Below are positions 36,989-45,754 of a stretch of 64,000 nt of DNA, piece by piece; the stretch's first letter is position 1; every line of letters starts with the position of its first letter. Source of the stretch: Melastoma dodecandrum (lineage: Eukaryota; Streptophyta; Magnoliopsida; Myrtales; Melastomataceae); the NCBI GenBank assembly GCA_029817715.1, contig JARUPY010000398.1, positions 2,852,001-2,916,000 on the forward strand, read 5' to 3'. The notes beneath the pieces were generated by a model, which worked only from the letters and a program-made list of their open reading frames with translations, was not told where the DNA came from and did no database searches. The translations under genes and the position numbers were made by a program.

Positions 36989-37864
36989 ATGTCGGATGCC
37001 TGCACCTCGGGCCTGGACACCGGGTTCGTCGGTCTCGGCTATCTGAAGGTCGGGTTCCTCGGCATCGTGCAGGGCTTAAGCGAACTGCTGCCGATCTCCT
37101 CGACCGCCCATATGCGGATCGTGCCGGCGCTGCTCGGATGGCAGGATCCCGGTTCTGCGTTCTCGGCCGCGATGCAGCTCGCCGCGCTCGCGGCGGTGAT
37201 CAGCTACTTCTGGGCGGACGTGAAGGGTCTCGCCGAAGGCACCATCGCCGCCGTGCGCCGGCGCGACTTCGCTGACTGGAACTTCCGGTTCTTCGTCTGG
37301 ATCCTGCTGGCGACGATTCCGATCGCGATCTTCGGCCTCCTCCTTAAGTCGAAGCTCAACGCCTGCGGCTCGCCGCTGCGTGGGCTCGTCGTCATCGGAG
37401 TCGCCTGCGTCGTCATGGGCGCACTGCTTGCCTACGCGGAGCGCGCCGCGCGCCACGTGCGCACAATCGACCACATCACCTTGAAGGACGCGATGATTGT
37501 CGGCCTCGCGCAGGTCGGCGCGCTGATCCCCGGCGTCTCGCGCTCGGGCTCGACGCTGACGGCGGCGCTCTTCCTCGGGCTGCAGCGCGACGAGGCGGCG
37601 CGCTTCTCGTTCCTGCTAGGCATCCCGGCCATCGCCCTCGCCGGCCTCGCCGAGCTCTTCGCGCTGCGCAAAGCCGGGCTCGACGTGCACGGCTGGAGCA
37701 TCCTCCTCTTCGGGCTCGTCGTCGCCTCGATCTCGGCTTTCGCGGCGATCTGGGGGCTGATGCGCGTCCTCGAGCGCTTTTCGGCCTGGCCGTTCGTCGC
37801 CTATCGCTTCGTGCTGGGGCTCGTGCTGATCGCGGCCGTCGCCACGCATCTCCTGCCGAACTGA
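36989..37864 (+). CDS. uppP: Undecaprenyl-diphosphate phosphatase
   Basis: Integral membrane enzyme (291 residues) that recycles the carrier lipid for cell-wall synthesis; it is linked to bacitracin resistance. Catalytic motifs: GIVQGLSELLPISSTAHM (about 26-43) and PGVSRSGSTLTAALFLGL. Seven or eight hydrophobic segments. ATG follows GGGGGAGTGAG. xthA starts 3 bases after its stop. Confidence 0.95.
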   Translation: MSDACTSGLDTGFVGLGYLKVGFLGIVQGLSELLPISSTAHMRIVPALLGWQDPGSAFSAAMQLAALAAVISYFWADVKGLAEGTIAAVRRRDFADWNFRFFVWILLATIPIAIFGLLLKSKLNACGSPLRGLVVIGVACVVMGALLAYAERAARHVRTIDHITLKDAMIVGLAQVGALIPGVSRSGSTLTAALFLGLQRDEAARFSFLLGIPAIALAGLAELFALRKAGLDVHGWSILLFGLVVASISAFAAIWGLMRVLERFSAWPFVAYRFVLGLVLIAAVATHLLPN

Positions 37865-37867
37865 CGC

Positions 37868-38674
37868 GTGCGGCTGACCCTCGCCACCTGGAACATCAAT
37901 TCCGTCCGGCTGCGCATCGACCTCGTCGAGCGCTTTCTGCGCGCGCATCGGCCGGAGGTGCTGTGCCTCCAGGAGACGAAGGTGCGCGACGCCGAGTTCC
38001 CGATGGCGGCGTTTCGCAGGCTCGGCTACGGCCATGTCGCGATCAACGGGCAGAAGGGCTACCATGGCGTCTGCATCGCCTCGAAACTGCCCTTCGCGCA
38101 GACGGCCCGGCGCGGCTTTTGCGGGCGCAACGATGCCCGCCACATCAGCGTGACGCTCACGCCCGCCGGCCGCCGGATCGCGCTGCACAACTTCTATGTC
38201 CCGGCCGGCGGAGACGAGCCGGACCCGGCGATCAATCCGAAGTTCGCGCACAAGCTCGCCTTCCTCGACGAGATGACGCAGTGGATCGAGGCCGAGCGCG
38301 TCACCGGCGGTGACGCCATCCTCGTCGGAGACCTCAACGTCGCGCCGCTCGAACAGGATGTCTGGAGCCACAAGGCGCTGCTGAAGGTCGTCAGCCACAC
38401 GCCGGTCGAGGTGGAGAAACTGATGCGCGTGATCGAGAGCGGCGGCTGGGTCGACGTGCTCCGCCGCCACATTCCGGCCGACCGCAAATGCTACACGTGG
38501 TGGAGCTATCGCTCCCCCGATTGGGCGAAGGCCGACAAGGGGCGGCGCCTCGACCACATCTGGTGCTCGCCGAGCCTCGGCGACACGCTCGCCGGTCTCG
38601 ACATCCTCAAGGAAGGTCGCGGCTGGGAGCGGCCCTCCGACCACGTGCCGGTGATCGCGCGGTTCGACGTGTAG
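37868..38674 (+). CDS. xthA: Exodeoxyribonuclease III
   Basis: AP endonuclease and 3'-5' exonuclease of the base-excision repair pathway; 268 residues. Motifs in order: TWNINSVRLR, CLQETKV, YHGVCIASK, NFYVPAGGDE, VGDLNVAP, RRLDHIW, and the terminal SDHVPV active-site His. GTG start at 37868, 3 bases from uppP, implying one transcript. Confidence 0.95.
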   Translation: MRLTLATWNINSVRLRIDLVERFLRAHRPEVLCLQETKVRDAEFPMAAFRRLGYGHVAINGQKGYHGVCIASKLPFAQTARRGFCGRNDARHISVTLTPAGRRIALHNFYVPAGGDEPDPAINPKFAHKLAFLDEMTQWIEAERVTGGDAILVGDLNVAPLEQDVWSHKALLKVVSHTPVEVEKLMRVIESGGWVDVLRRHIPADRKCYTWWSYRSPDWAKADKGRRLDHIWCSPSLGDTLAGLDILKEGRGWERPSDHVPVIARFDV

Positions 38675-38825
38675 GCGGCGCTTCGCCAGCGTGACTAGGC
38701 ACAAGAGAGCCGCCGCTCGCCAAGGTTTGATCGCCACGCGCCTCGCCAAGTCGCGCGCGGGTGCCTAGGTACAGTGCGGCGCCCGGTCGCCGCACCCACC
38801 TCTCTTGGAAGAAAGGATCGCGCGG

Positions 38826-40061
38826 ATGGAAGCGCGCGTCATGGCGCCGGGCTCGGCGCCTCCAGCCGATCGCGCACGGAACGACAGCGAAACGGTGATG
38901 GCGATCCTCCTCGCCTTGAGCTTCTCGCATCTCGTCAACGACACGATCCAGTCGCTCGTCCCCTCCGTCTATCCGATCCTCAAGCAGTCCTTCGGCCTCG
39001 ATTTCGGGCAGATCGGCCTCATCACGCTCGCCTTCCAAATGACGGCCTCGCTGCTGCAGCCGGTGGTGGGATATCTCACCGACCGACGGCCGGGCCCGTA
39101 TTCGCTCGCGCTCGGCATGGCCTTCTCGCTCTGCGGCCTCGTCCTCCTTTCGCGTGCACCAAGCTTTCCGCTGCTGATCCTCGCCGCCGCGCTCGTCGGC
39201 GTCGGCTCCTCGATCTTCCATCCCGAGGCCTCGCGCATCGCGCGCGCGGCGTCGGGCGGGCGCTACGGCTTCGCGCAGTCGCTGTTCCAGGTCGGCGGCT
39301 ACTGGGGCGCGGCGCTCGGGCCGCTGCTCGCCGCCTTCGTCGTCGTGCCGCACGGCCAGCATTCGATCGAATGGTTTGCCGGCATCCCTTTCGTCGGCAT
39401 CGTCACCTTGACGCTGATCGGCGGGTGGTACGCGCGCCACCTCGCGGCGCGGATCGGCGATGCGCGCAAGAGCGCGCCACCCGCGCGACTGCCGCGCCGC
39501 ACGATCGCGTTCGCCATCGCGATCCTGCTGGTGCTGATCTTCTCCAAATTCGTCTACATGGCCAGTTTGTCGTCCTACTACACGTTCTACCTGATCCATA
39601 AGTTCGGGGTCGACGTCCGGACGGCGCAATACTTCCTGTTCGCGTTCCTGATGGCGACGGCGGTCGGCACCTTCTTCGGCGGCCCGATCGGCGATCGGTT
39701 CGGGCGCCGCGCCGTCATCTGGGGCTCGATCCTCGGCGTGCTGCCGCTGACGCTGCTCATGCCCTATCTCAACTTGCCGATGACCGGCATCGTCGCCGTG
39801 CTGATCGGTCTCATACTCTCCTCGGCGTTTCCGGCGATCATCGTGTTCGCGCAGGAGCTGCTGCCCGGCCGCATCGGCACCGTCACGGGCCTCTTCTTCG
39901 GCTTCGCGTTCGGGATCGCCGGGCTCGGCGCCGCGGCGCTCGGCGAACTCGCCGACCGCACGAGCATCACCTTCGTCTACGAGGTGACCGCCTTCCTGCC
40001 CGCCATCGGCCTTCTGGCGTGGTTCCTGCCGAGGCGTGAGGTGGTGGGGCGAACGAAGTAA
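38826..40061 (+). CDS. MFS exporter, fosmidomycin-resistance (Fsr) type
   Basis: Twelve-segment major facilitator of 411 residues. It opens with ALSFSHLVNDTIQSLVPSVYPILKQSFGLDFGQIGLI, which is characteristic of the Fsr group; the A-loop motif appears as GYLTDRRPGPYSL and its second-half equivalent as GPIGDRFGRR. Likely drug or metabolite export. ATG at 38826 with GAAAGGA upstream; a TTG at 38805 is an alternative. Confidence 0.9.
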   Translation: MEARVMAPGSAPPADRARNDSETVMAILLALSFSHLVNDTIQSLVPSVYPILKQSFGLDFGQIGLITLAFQMTASLLQPVVGYLTDRRPGPYSLALGMAFSLCGLVLLSRAPSFPLLILAAALVGVGSSIFHPEASRIARAASGGRYGFAQSLFQVGGYWGAALGPLLAAFVVVPHGQHSIEWFAGIPFVGIVTLTLIGGWYARHLAARIGDARKSAPPARLPRRTIAFAIAILLVLIFSKFVYMASLSSYYTFYLIHKFGVDVRTAQYFLFAFLMATAVGTFFGGPIGDRFGRRAVIWGSILGVLPLTLLMPYLNLPMTGIVAVLIGLILSSAFPAIIVFAQELLPGRIGTVTGLFFGFAFGIAGLGAAALGELADRTSITFVYEVTAFLPAIGLLAWFLPRREVVGRTK

Positions 40062-40068
40062 GCCACCC

Positions 40069-40740
40069 TCACCGTTTGCGGCCGAACCAGAGCACGTGCC
40101 GCGCTCCCCGCTTGCCGGCATTCGCGCGCACGCGGACTTCCTCCACCACGAAGCCGGCACGCTGGAAGCGCGCGGCGAAAGCCGCGTCGGGCGCGACGGA
40201 CCAAACGGCGAGGACGCCGCCGGGGCGCAGCGCGCGTCGGGCGGATGCCAGCCCGCGAGGACCGTAGAGCCCGTCGTTGGACGTCCGCGTCAGCCCGTCG
40301 GGGCCGTTGTCGACGTCGAGAAGGATCGCGTCGAGCGCGCCCACTTCGGCGGCGATCATGGCGCCGACATCGCCCTCGCGGATCGCGACGCGCGGGTCCT
40401 CGAGGCAGCCGGCGAAGATCTGCGCCATCGGCCCGCGCGCCCAGGTCACCACGGCGGGCACGAGCTCGGCCACGACGACCTGCGCCTGCGGCCCCAGCGT
40501 CGCGAGCGCCGCGCGCAGCGTAAACCCCATGCCGAGGCCGCCGATCAGCACGCGCGGCGCGGCTGACGCGAGCATCGCGCAGGTGCGCGTGGCGAGCGCC
40601 TCCTCCGATCCCGAGAGGCGCGAGTTCATCAGCTCGATCGCGCCGAGAAAGATCGAGAAGTCCTCGCCCCGGCGCATCAGGCGCAGCTCGTCGACACCGC
40701 CGGGGACCGGCGATGTCGCGACGCGCACCCAGGGGATCAC
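40069..40740 (-). CDS. Spermidine synthase-like methyltransferase-fold protein
   Basis: A 223-residue protein of the spermidine synthase superfamily. VLIGGLGMGFTLRAAL is the nucleotide (SAM-type) binding loop, VVVAELVPAVVTWA the next acidic strand, and AILLDVDNGPDGLTR replaces the DxxDP loop seen in true polyamine synthases. It is shorter than SpeE, so polyamine synthesis is not assured. Convergent with the MFS gene. Confidence 0.82.
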   Translation of the reverse strand: MIPWVRVATSPVPGGVDELRLMRRGEDFSIFLGAIELMNSRLSGSEEALATRTCAMLASAAPRVLIGGLGMGFTLRAALATLGPQAQVVVAELVPAVVTWARGPMAQIFAGCLEDPRVAIREGDVGAMIAAEVGALDAILLDVDNGPDGLTRTSNDGLYGPRGLASARRALRPGGVLAVWSVAPDAAFAARFQRAGFVVEEVRVRANAGKRGARHVLWFGRKR

Positions 40741-40764
40741 GACGGCGGTGCCGCGTGCGGACCG

Positions 40765-41445
40765 TCAGTCGTTCGAGGCGGTCGAGGCGCGCAGTTGCGA
40801 GACGACCTGGGAATTGTCCGAGCCGAGCAGCGTCATCTTGACGAGGCCTTGCTCGTCGAACCAGAGGTCGCGATCGAACTCGCCCGAAAGCTTCACGTGC
40901 TGGAGTTGCTGCGGGGCGCCGTTGACGCGCACCGTCTCCTCGCCGAGATTGCGCGCCTCGACCGCCATGCGCTTGCCATTGGCCGGGTCGAAGAGCTGGG
41001 AATGCTTCGCAATGTCGGGGTTCCAGACGCTCGCCGGCGCGATTGTCTTGGCCGCCGTCGCCGGCGCGCCGTCGATGACCATCGCGAGCTTGCCGGCGCT
41101 CTGCGTCGCGCTGACGTCGTGCGTCTTGCCGTTGTCGTCGGTCGTCGAGCGGAAGCTCAGGAGCTGATTGCCCTTCCAGCTCTCCGTCTCGCTGTGGTCG
41201 TAGCGATAGGCCGTGATGAAGGCGATCTTGACGAGGATGTGCGTCGTGATCTTGACGCTCGTGCGATCGCCGTTGCGGGTCACGTCGAACGTATCGGTGC
41301 CGATCTTGGTGCCCTGACGCATGACGTCGAAGACGCGGTGCACATGGGTCGGTCCTGCGGCGACATCGGCCAGAACAGGGGTGGCCAGGGCGGGGGCCGC
41401 GAGAAGAGCGCTCAACGCGATGGCGGCGGCTGCGTAGGACGTCAT
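40765..41445 (-). CDS. DUF6134 family exported protein
   Basis: A 226-residue exported protein. ATG at 41445 gives a signal peptide (MTSYAAAAIALSALLAAPALATPVLA) and follows AAGGAT. The mature part is a beta-rich domain: HRVFDVMRQGTKIGTDTFDV, YRYDHSETESWKGNQLLSF, SVWNPDIAKHSQLFDPANG. Matches DUF6134, of unknown function. Confidence 0.82.
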   Translation of the reverse strand: MTSYAAAAIALSALLAAPALATPVLADVAAGPTHVHRVFDVMRQGTKIGTDTFDVTRNGDRTSVKITTHILVKIAFITAYRYDHSETESWKGNQLLSFRSTTDDNGKTHDVSATQSAGKLAMVIDGAPATAAKTIAPASVWNPDIAKHSQLFDPANGKRMAVEARNLGEETVRVNGAPQQLQHVKLSGEFDRDLWFDEQGLVKMTLLGSDNSQVVSQLRASTASND

Positions 41446-41686
41446 GGGCGATCCTTGCTGATGTCTCTCGTCCACAGGGTCGGCGAGGATTGTGGATCGA
41501 GGGAGGCGGCAAATGTGCGAAGCCGAGGCGATCGTTGGCCCGGCCCGCAGTTGATAGGACCGTTAAGGTTAAGGCTTACTGACCTCGGGACGAGCCGTCC
41601 GTCGTTTGAGCCGGAAGCCGTTCGCGTTATCGTCGCGACCTCGTTACACACGTTCTGGTGTGTCCGAGTGACCATCTTGAGGACGT

Positions 41687-41959
41687 ATGCAGGTCTTCGC
41701 CGTCTTTGATGTTTCGCAGCCGGACGCTCTGCAAGATGCGGTCGCACGACGCTTTGCCGCCGACAGTCTCCCGCTTCGGAATGGTGGGTGGCTCGTCGCG
41801 GCACATCGTGCAAGCGCCAAGGACATCAGCGACCTTCTCGGCGTGAGCGAAGGACAGAACGGAAACGCGATCGTCGTCCCAGTCGGGGAATACTGGGGCC
41901 GCGCGCCCAAAGAAGTCTGGGACTGGATCGGCGCGAAGGTCGCGGCCAATGGCTCGTGA
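41687..41959 (+). CDS. Hypothetical protein (90 aa)
   Basis: Unrecognised 90-residue protein, MQVFAVFDVSQPDALQDAVA at the start, ending in a Trp-rich segment (EYWGRAPKEVWDWIGAKVA). It is cytoplasmic by appearance. TTGAGGA precedes the ATG. A small hairpin (ACACAC/GTGTGT, 41646-41663) lies in the leader. The next gene starts inside its 3' end, so the two form a pair. Confidence 0.65.
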   Translation: MQVFAVFDVSQPDALQDAVARRFAADSLPLRNGGWLVAAHRASAKDISDLLGVSEGQNGNAIVVPVGEYWGRAPKEVWDWIGAKVAANGS

Positions 41960-42260
41960 AGAGGATGGCGTCAATCCGCCGATCACCGAGCTCCTCGATC
42001 GTCGGATCGAGCGCGCACTCGATAAGCGCGGCATCGGGCAGGGAGCGGATGCAGGTGGCCCAGGCGGCGGAGATGAACCTCGGCTCGCGAAATTGGAGGC
42101 GACGCTCGAGCATATGAATGCCGATATCGGGCGTCTCTACACCGAGCTTGCGACGCTTCGGTCGAACGCGCGCACAGACTTTCGAACGCTTTTCGCCGCC
42201 CTGATCACGGCCACCTTGGGCCTCGCGGCGTTGATGGCGAAGGGCTTTCACTGGTTCTGA
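41949..42260 (+). CDS. Small coiled-coil membrane-anchored protein (103 aa)
   Basis: A 103-residue protein with an N-terminal charged part, a central heptad-like helix (LAKLEATLEHMNADIGRLYTELATLR, about 46-71) and a C-terminal transmembrane helix (LFAALITATLGLAALMA), suggesting a tail-anchored protein with a cytoplasmic coiled coil. It overlaps the preceding gene by 11 bases. No family is recognised with certainty; the architecture recalls small holin- or antitoxin-like membrane proteins but nothing proves that. Confidence 0.65.
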   Translation: MAREEDGVNPPITELLDRRIERALDKRGIGQGADAGGPGGGDEPRLAKLEATLEHMNADIGRLYTELATLRSNARTDFRTLFAALITATLGLAALMAKGFHWF

Positions 42261-42296
42261 GGCCGCGCGACCTCTGCTTCCTGACCTCGGCTGCCC

Positions 42297-42608
42297 TTAC
42301 GGGCGCCGCGCGGCACCGTCCTTCGCGAGCACGCGGCGGCTCATCTTGCGCTCCACCACGACGGTGCGCTGGCTGCCGTCGCGCCCGCTCGGCGCCGTCA
42401 CCATGCGCGTCGCGCGCCGGTCGGGCATCAAGCGGCGCAATTCCGCCTTGGCGTCGGCGATCGGGACGCCCATGAGCTCGGCGGCGATCTCGACCTGCCC
42501 GTCGACGTCGTCGGTCAGGCCTTGCGCGGCCGTGATCGCTTCGGCCAGCGTGGGCGGATCGCGACGGACCCGTCGTGGCCCCCATTTCGTGTCCCAGCTT
42601 GCGGACAT
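42297..42608 (-). CDS. Hypothetical protein (103 aa)
   Basis: A 103-residue basic protein starting MSASWDTKWGPRRVRRDPPTLAEAITAAQGLTDD. The central helix QVEIAAELMGVPIADAKAEL looks ordered. ATG at 42608 is preceded by GGGGAGACCGCG, a good site. Family unknown. Convergent with the coiled-coil protein gene. Confidence 0.65.
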   Translation of the reverse strand: MSASWDTKWGPRRVRRDPPTLAEAITAAQGLTDDVDGQVEIAAELMGVPIADAKAELRRLMPDRRATRMVTAPSGRDGSQRTVVVERKMSRRVLAKDGAARRP

Positions 42609-43158
42609 CGCGGTCTCCCCGTATCCCCCGGAAGATAGAGAGCGCCATGTTGCGCCGCAACAAGACTTTCCGACGAGGCGCGCACGGGTGTCATGCGCCA
42701 CAGGCCTGGAAGCGGCCTTCCCCATTCACATCCACGTAACCAAAGCGACGGCGTCGCCGCGTTTGCGCGAGATTTGAACGAAGCGCGGAAGTGCTCCTTT
42801 ACCTCGCAGGTGCAGCGTGGCCGCCGTTCGCTGGAGTCTCGCCCGTGTCGCGCCTGCCGCGTCTTCAAAGTTCAAACCTCGCCATCGGCGCGGCCGCGGT
42901 CTTCGTCGCTCTGGCGTCCGGCCTCGCGCTGATGGCGCCGCGCGACGAGGTTCTGGGACGCGACTGGGCGCTGCGTGGAACGCTCGCATCGGGCGGCGCC
43001 GACCCTGCCGTCGTATCGTTCCGGCAGGCCGGCCTCTAGCGTTTCGATACGAAATCGCCAAACGTTCGCCACCGAAAAGCCCGCAAGTCAGAGCGAAGAG
43101 GGGCGGGATCGCCTCGCTCCTCCAGCGATCCCGCCTTGTCCGAAGGAGACATCGACTC
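42609..43158. other. Intergenic stretch upstream of the DUF992 gene
   Basis: A stretch of 550 bases. It should hold the promoters of the divergent 103-aa gene and the DUF992 gene. The only other candidate is a short membrane protein at 42845-43039, listed separately. Confidence 0.5.
42845..43039 (+). CDS. Possible small membrane protein (64 aa)
   Basis: GTG at 42845 (GGAG eight bases upstream) opens 64 codons with one hydrophobic helix (LAIGAAAVFVALASGLALM, about 12-30) and a polar tail. It fits a single-pass protein, but there is no homology support and the opposite strand is open too. Confidence 0.3.
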   Translation: MSRLPRLQSSNLAIGAAAVFVALASGLALMAPRDEVLGRDWALRGTLASGGADPAVVSFRQAGL

Positions 43159-43716
43159 ATGCGTCCCACTTCCGTGAAGATCGGCCGGCTTGCCGTCTTC
43201 CTCGCCAGTCCGCTTCTCGCTGCGGCCGCCCTCTCGTCTCCCGCCCGCGCCGAGATCGCCGGCACCCTGACCTGCAACGTCGCGCCGGGCGTCGGAGCCA
43301 TCGTCGTCTCGCAGCGCTCGGTCAGCTGCACCTTCCAGTCGAGCGTCGGCCCCGCCGAGTTCTATAACGGCTCGATCTCCCGCCTCGGCGTGGACATCGG
43401 CTCGCTGAACGGCGGCCAGCTGATCTACGGGGTCGTCGCAGCCGGTGTTCCTGCGCCCGGCGCTTTGGCCGGCACGTATTTCGGCCCGGGCTTCGGCGTG
43501 ACGATCGGCGCCGGCGGCGGTCTGGACGGACTCATCGGCGGCAACGGCAACACCATCAGCCTGCAGCCGGTCGCGGCGACGACCAGCACCGGCCTCAACA
43601 TCAACGCGGGCGTCGGCACGCTGGTGCTGAGCTACGCCGGCCCGGCTCGCGGCCCGCTGCATCGGCGCCACCACCACGGCTTCTACCGCCCGCATCGTCA
43701 CCATCATCATATGTGA
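43159..43716 (+). CDS. DUF992 exported protein with His-rich tail
   Basis: A 185-residue exported protein: signal peptide (MRPTSVKIGRLAVFL...SSPARA), then a DUF992 domain: IAGTLTCNVAPGVGAIVVSQRSVSCTF, ISRLGVDIGSLNGGQLIYGV, GALAGTYFGPGF, SISLQP-type strand and TGLNINAGVGTLVL. The last 22 residues are His/Arg/Tyr-rich (HRRHHHGFYRPHRHHHHM), a possible metal-binding tail. GAAGGAGA precedes the ATG. Confidence 0.85.
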   Translation: MRPTSVKIGRLAVFLASPLLAAAALSSPARAEIAGTLTCNVAPGVGAIVVSQRSVSCTFQSSVGPAEFYNGSISRLGVDIGSLNGGQLIYGVVAAGVPAPGALAGTYFGPGFGVTIGAGGGLDGLIGGNGNTISLQPVAATTSTGLNINAGVGTLVLSYAGPARGPLHRRHHHGFYRPHRHHHHM

Positions 43717-43857
43717 TGACAGCGGCGCGCGCGTTCGTCTCGCGCGCCGTCCTCCATCGGGTGGCGGGCCTCGCGGCCTGTTGCCTGAGTTATGCGTGCC
43801 TCTTATAGGTCGGGCGCTGCGTCCCCACATGACCGGGACAGGTATGCGCGAGGCGCG

Positions 43858-44832
43858 ATGGACGAGAGCTCTTCCGATACGCATGCGCCGCTGGTGATCG
43901 TCGGGTCTGGTCCAGCCGGATACACGGCGGCGGTCTATGCCGCCCGCGCGATGCTGAAGCCGATGCTCATCTCCGGCTTCGAGCCCGGCGGCCAATTGAT
44001 GATCACCACGGACGTCGAGAACTATCCGGGCTTCGCCGATCCCATCCAGGGCCCCTGGCTCATGGAGCAGATGCGCAAGCAGGCGGAGCATGTCGGCACG
44101 CGCATGGTGACCGACCACATCGTCGAACTCGATCTGTCGCGCCGGCCCTTCGTCCTTACGGGCGACAGCGGCACGATCTATACCGCCGATGCCCTGGTGA
44201 TCGCCACGGGCGCCAAGGCGCGCTGGCTCGGCATCCCGTCCGAGGAGACGTTCAAGGGCTACGGCGTCTCGGCCTGCGCGACCTGCGACGGCTTCTTCTA
44301 CCGCGGCAAGGACGTCGTGGTCGTGGGCGGCGGCAACTCGGCCGTCGAGGAGGCGCTCTACCTCAGCCAGCTTGCGCGGCATGTGACGGTCGTTCACCGG
44401 CGCGACTCGTTTCGCGCCGAGCGCATCCTGCAGGATCGTCTCTTCGCCGCCGCGAACGTCGACGTCATCTGGGATCACGCGATCGACGAGATTCTCGGCA
44501 CGCGCGAGCCGCTCGGCGTCACCGGTGTGCGGCTGAAGAGCACGAAGACCGGCGCGACGCGCGCGCTCGACGTGCACGGCGTCTTCGTCGCCATCGGCCA
44601 CCAGCCGGCGACGGACCTCGTCAGGGACGTGGTTCGGTTGAAAGCCAACGGCTACATCGATACGGCGCCGAATTCGACGGCGACGAACATACCGGGCGTC
44701 TTCGCCGCCGGCGACGTGGCCGACGACGTCTGGCGCCAGGCGGTGACCGCCGCGGGGATGGGCTGCATGGCGGCGCTGGAAGCGGATCGCTGGCTGGCCC
44801 TGAAGATCGACACGCGCGCAGCCGCGGAATAG
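43858..44832 (+). CDS. trxB: Thioredoxin reductase
   Basis: NADPH-dependent flavoenzyme of 324 residues that reduces thioredoxin. FAD site IVGSGPAGYTAAVYAARA; redox pair CATCDG (about 141-146); NADPH site VVVGGGNSAVEEALYL; C-terminal FAD site GVFAAGDVADD. ATG at 43858 is chosen, giving the family start; a GTG- or ATG-like extension to 43792 is not protein-like. A LysR gene follows 18 bases later, as in many alphaproteobacteria. Confidence 0.96.
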   Translation: MDESSSDTHAPLVIVGSGPAGYTAAVYAARAMLKPMLISGFEPGGQLMITTDVENYPGFADPIQGPWLMEQMRKQAEHVGTRMVTDHIVELDLSRRPFVLTGDSGTIYTADALVIATGAKARWLGIPSEETFKGYGVSACATCDGFFYRGKDVVVVGGGNSAVEEALYLSQLARHVTVVHRRDSFRAERILQDRLFAAANVDVIWDHAIDEILGTREPLGVTGVRLKSTKTGATRALDVHGVFVAIGHQPATDLVRDVVRLKANGYIDTAPNSTATNIPGVFAAGDVADDVWRQAVTAAGMGCMAALEADRWLALKIDTRAAAE

Positions 44833-44850
44833 GGAGCGGGACGGACGACC

Positions 44851-45741
44851 GTGGACTGGGACAAGCTCCGCATCTTCCACGCGGCGGCGGAGGCTGGCTC
44901 CTTCACGCATGCCGGAGACTCGCTCAACCTCAGCCAGTCTGCCGTGAGCCGGCAGGTGAGCGCGCTCGAGCGCGACCTGCAGACGCCGCTGTTTCACCGC
45001 CACGCGCGCGGACTGATGTTGACGGAGCAAGGCGAGGACCTCTTCCGCACGGTGCAGGACGTCATCTCGAAGCTCGACGCCACGCGCTCGCGCTTGACCG
45101 ACAGCCGTGAGCGGCCGAAGGGCGAGCTGCGCATCACGACGAACCTCGGCTTCGGCACCGGATGGCTCACGCCGCGGCTCAAGGAGTTCCTCGACCTCTA
45201 CCCCGACGTGAAGGTGAAGCTGCTCCTCAGCGACGACGACCTCGACCTCGGCATGCGCGAGGCCGACATCGCGATCCGCCTGAGGGAACCCGCCCAGCCG
45301 GACCTCATCCGACGACGGCTCTTCACAATCTCGTACCACCTGTTCGCCTCGCCCGCCTACATCAAGGACCATGGCCAGCCACAGACGCTCGACGAGCTCG
45401 ACCAGCACCGGCTCCTCAGCCTAAGCTTCGCGGGCGCGACCTACCTCGACAATCTCAACGCGCATCTGCATCTCGAGCGCGGCGCCAAGAACCCGCGTGC
45501 GGCGGCCTTCTCGGTCAACAACATTCCGGCACTCTATCGCGCGGTGGTCGACGGGCTCGGCATCGCGACGCTGCCGGATTATCTCGTCGGCCCGAATTCG
45601 CCGCTCGTCGTTCTCATGCCGCAGACGGTGACGCCGGAGCTCGACGTCTATTTCGTCTACGCCGAAGAGATGAAGAACGTCGCCCGCGTGCAGGTCTTCC
45701 GCGACTATCTCGTGGACGTCGCGCGCCGCTGGCGCCCTTAG
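44851..45741 (+). CDS. LysR-family transcriptional regulator downstream of trxB
   Basis: A 296-residue LysR regulator, GTG start. The winged helix is DWDKLRIFHAAAEAGSFTHAGDSLNLSQSAVSRQVSALERDL (2-43); the effector domain begins around RPKGELRITTNLGFG. The same two-gene order with trxB is common in Hyphomicrobiales; the target is not established. Confidence 0.92.
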   Translation: MDWDKLRIFHAAAEAGSFTHAGDSLNLSQSAVSRQVSALERDLQTPLFHRHARGLMLTEQGEDLFRTVQDVISKLDATRSRLTDSRERPKGELRITTNLGFGTGWLTPRLKEFLDLYPDVKVKLLLSDDDLDLGMREADIAIRLREPAQPDLIRRRLFTISYHLFASPAYIKDHGQPQTLDELDQHRLLSLSFAGATYLDNLNAHLHLERGAKNPRAAAFSVNNIPALYRAVVDGLGIATLPDYLVGPNSPLVVLMPQTVTPELDVYFVYAEEMKNVARVQVFRDYLVDVARRWRP

Positions 45742-45754
45742 GCGAGCCGGGCCG

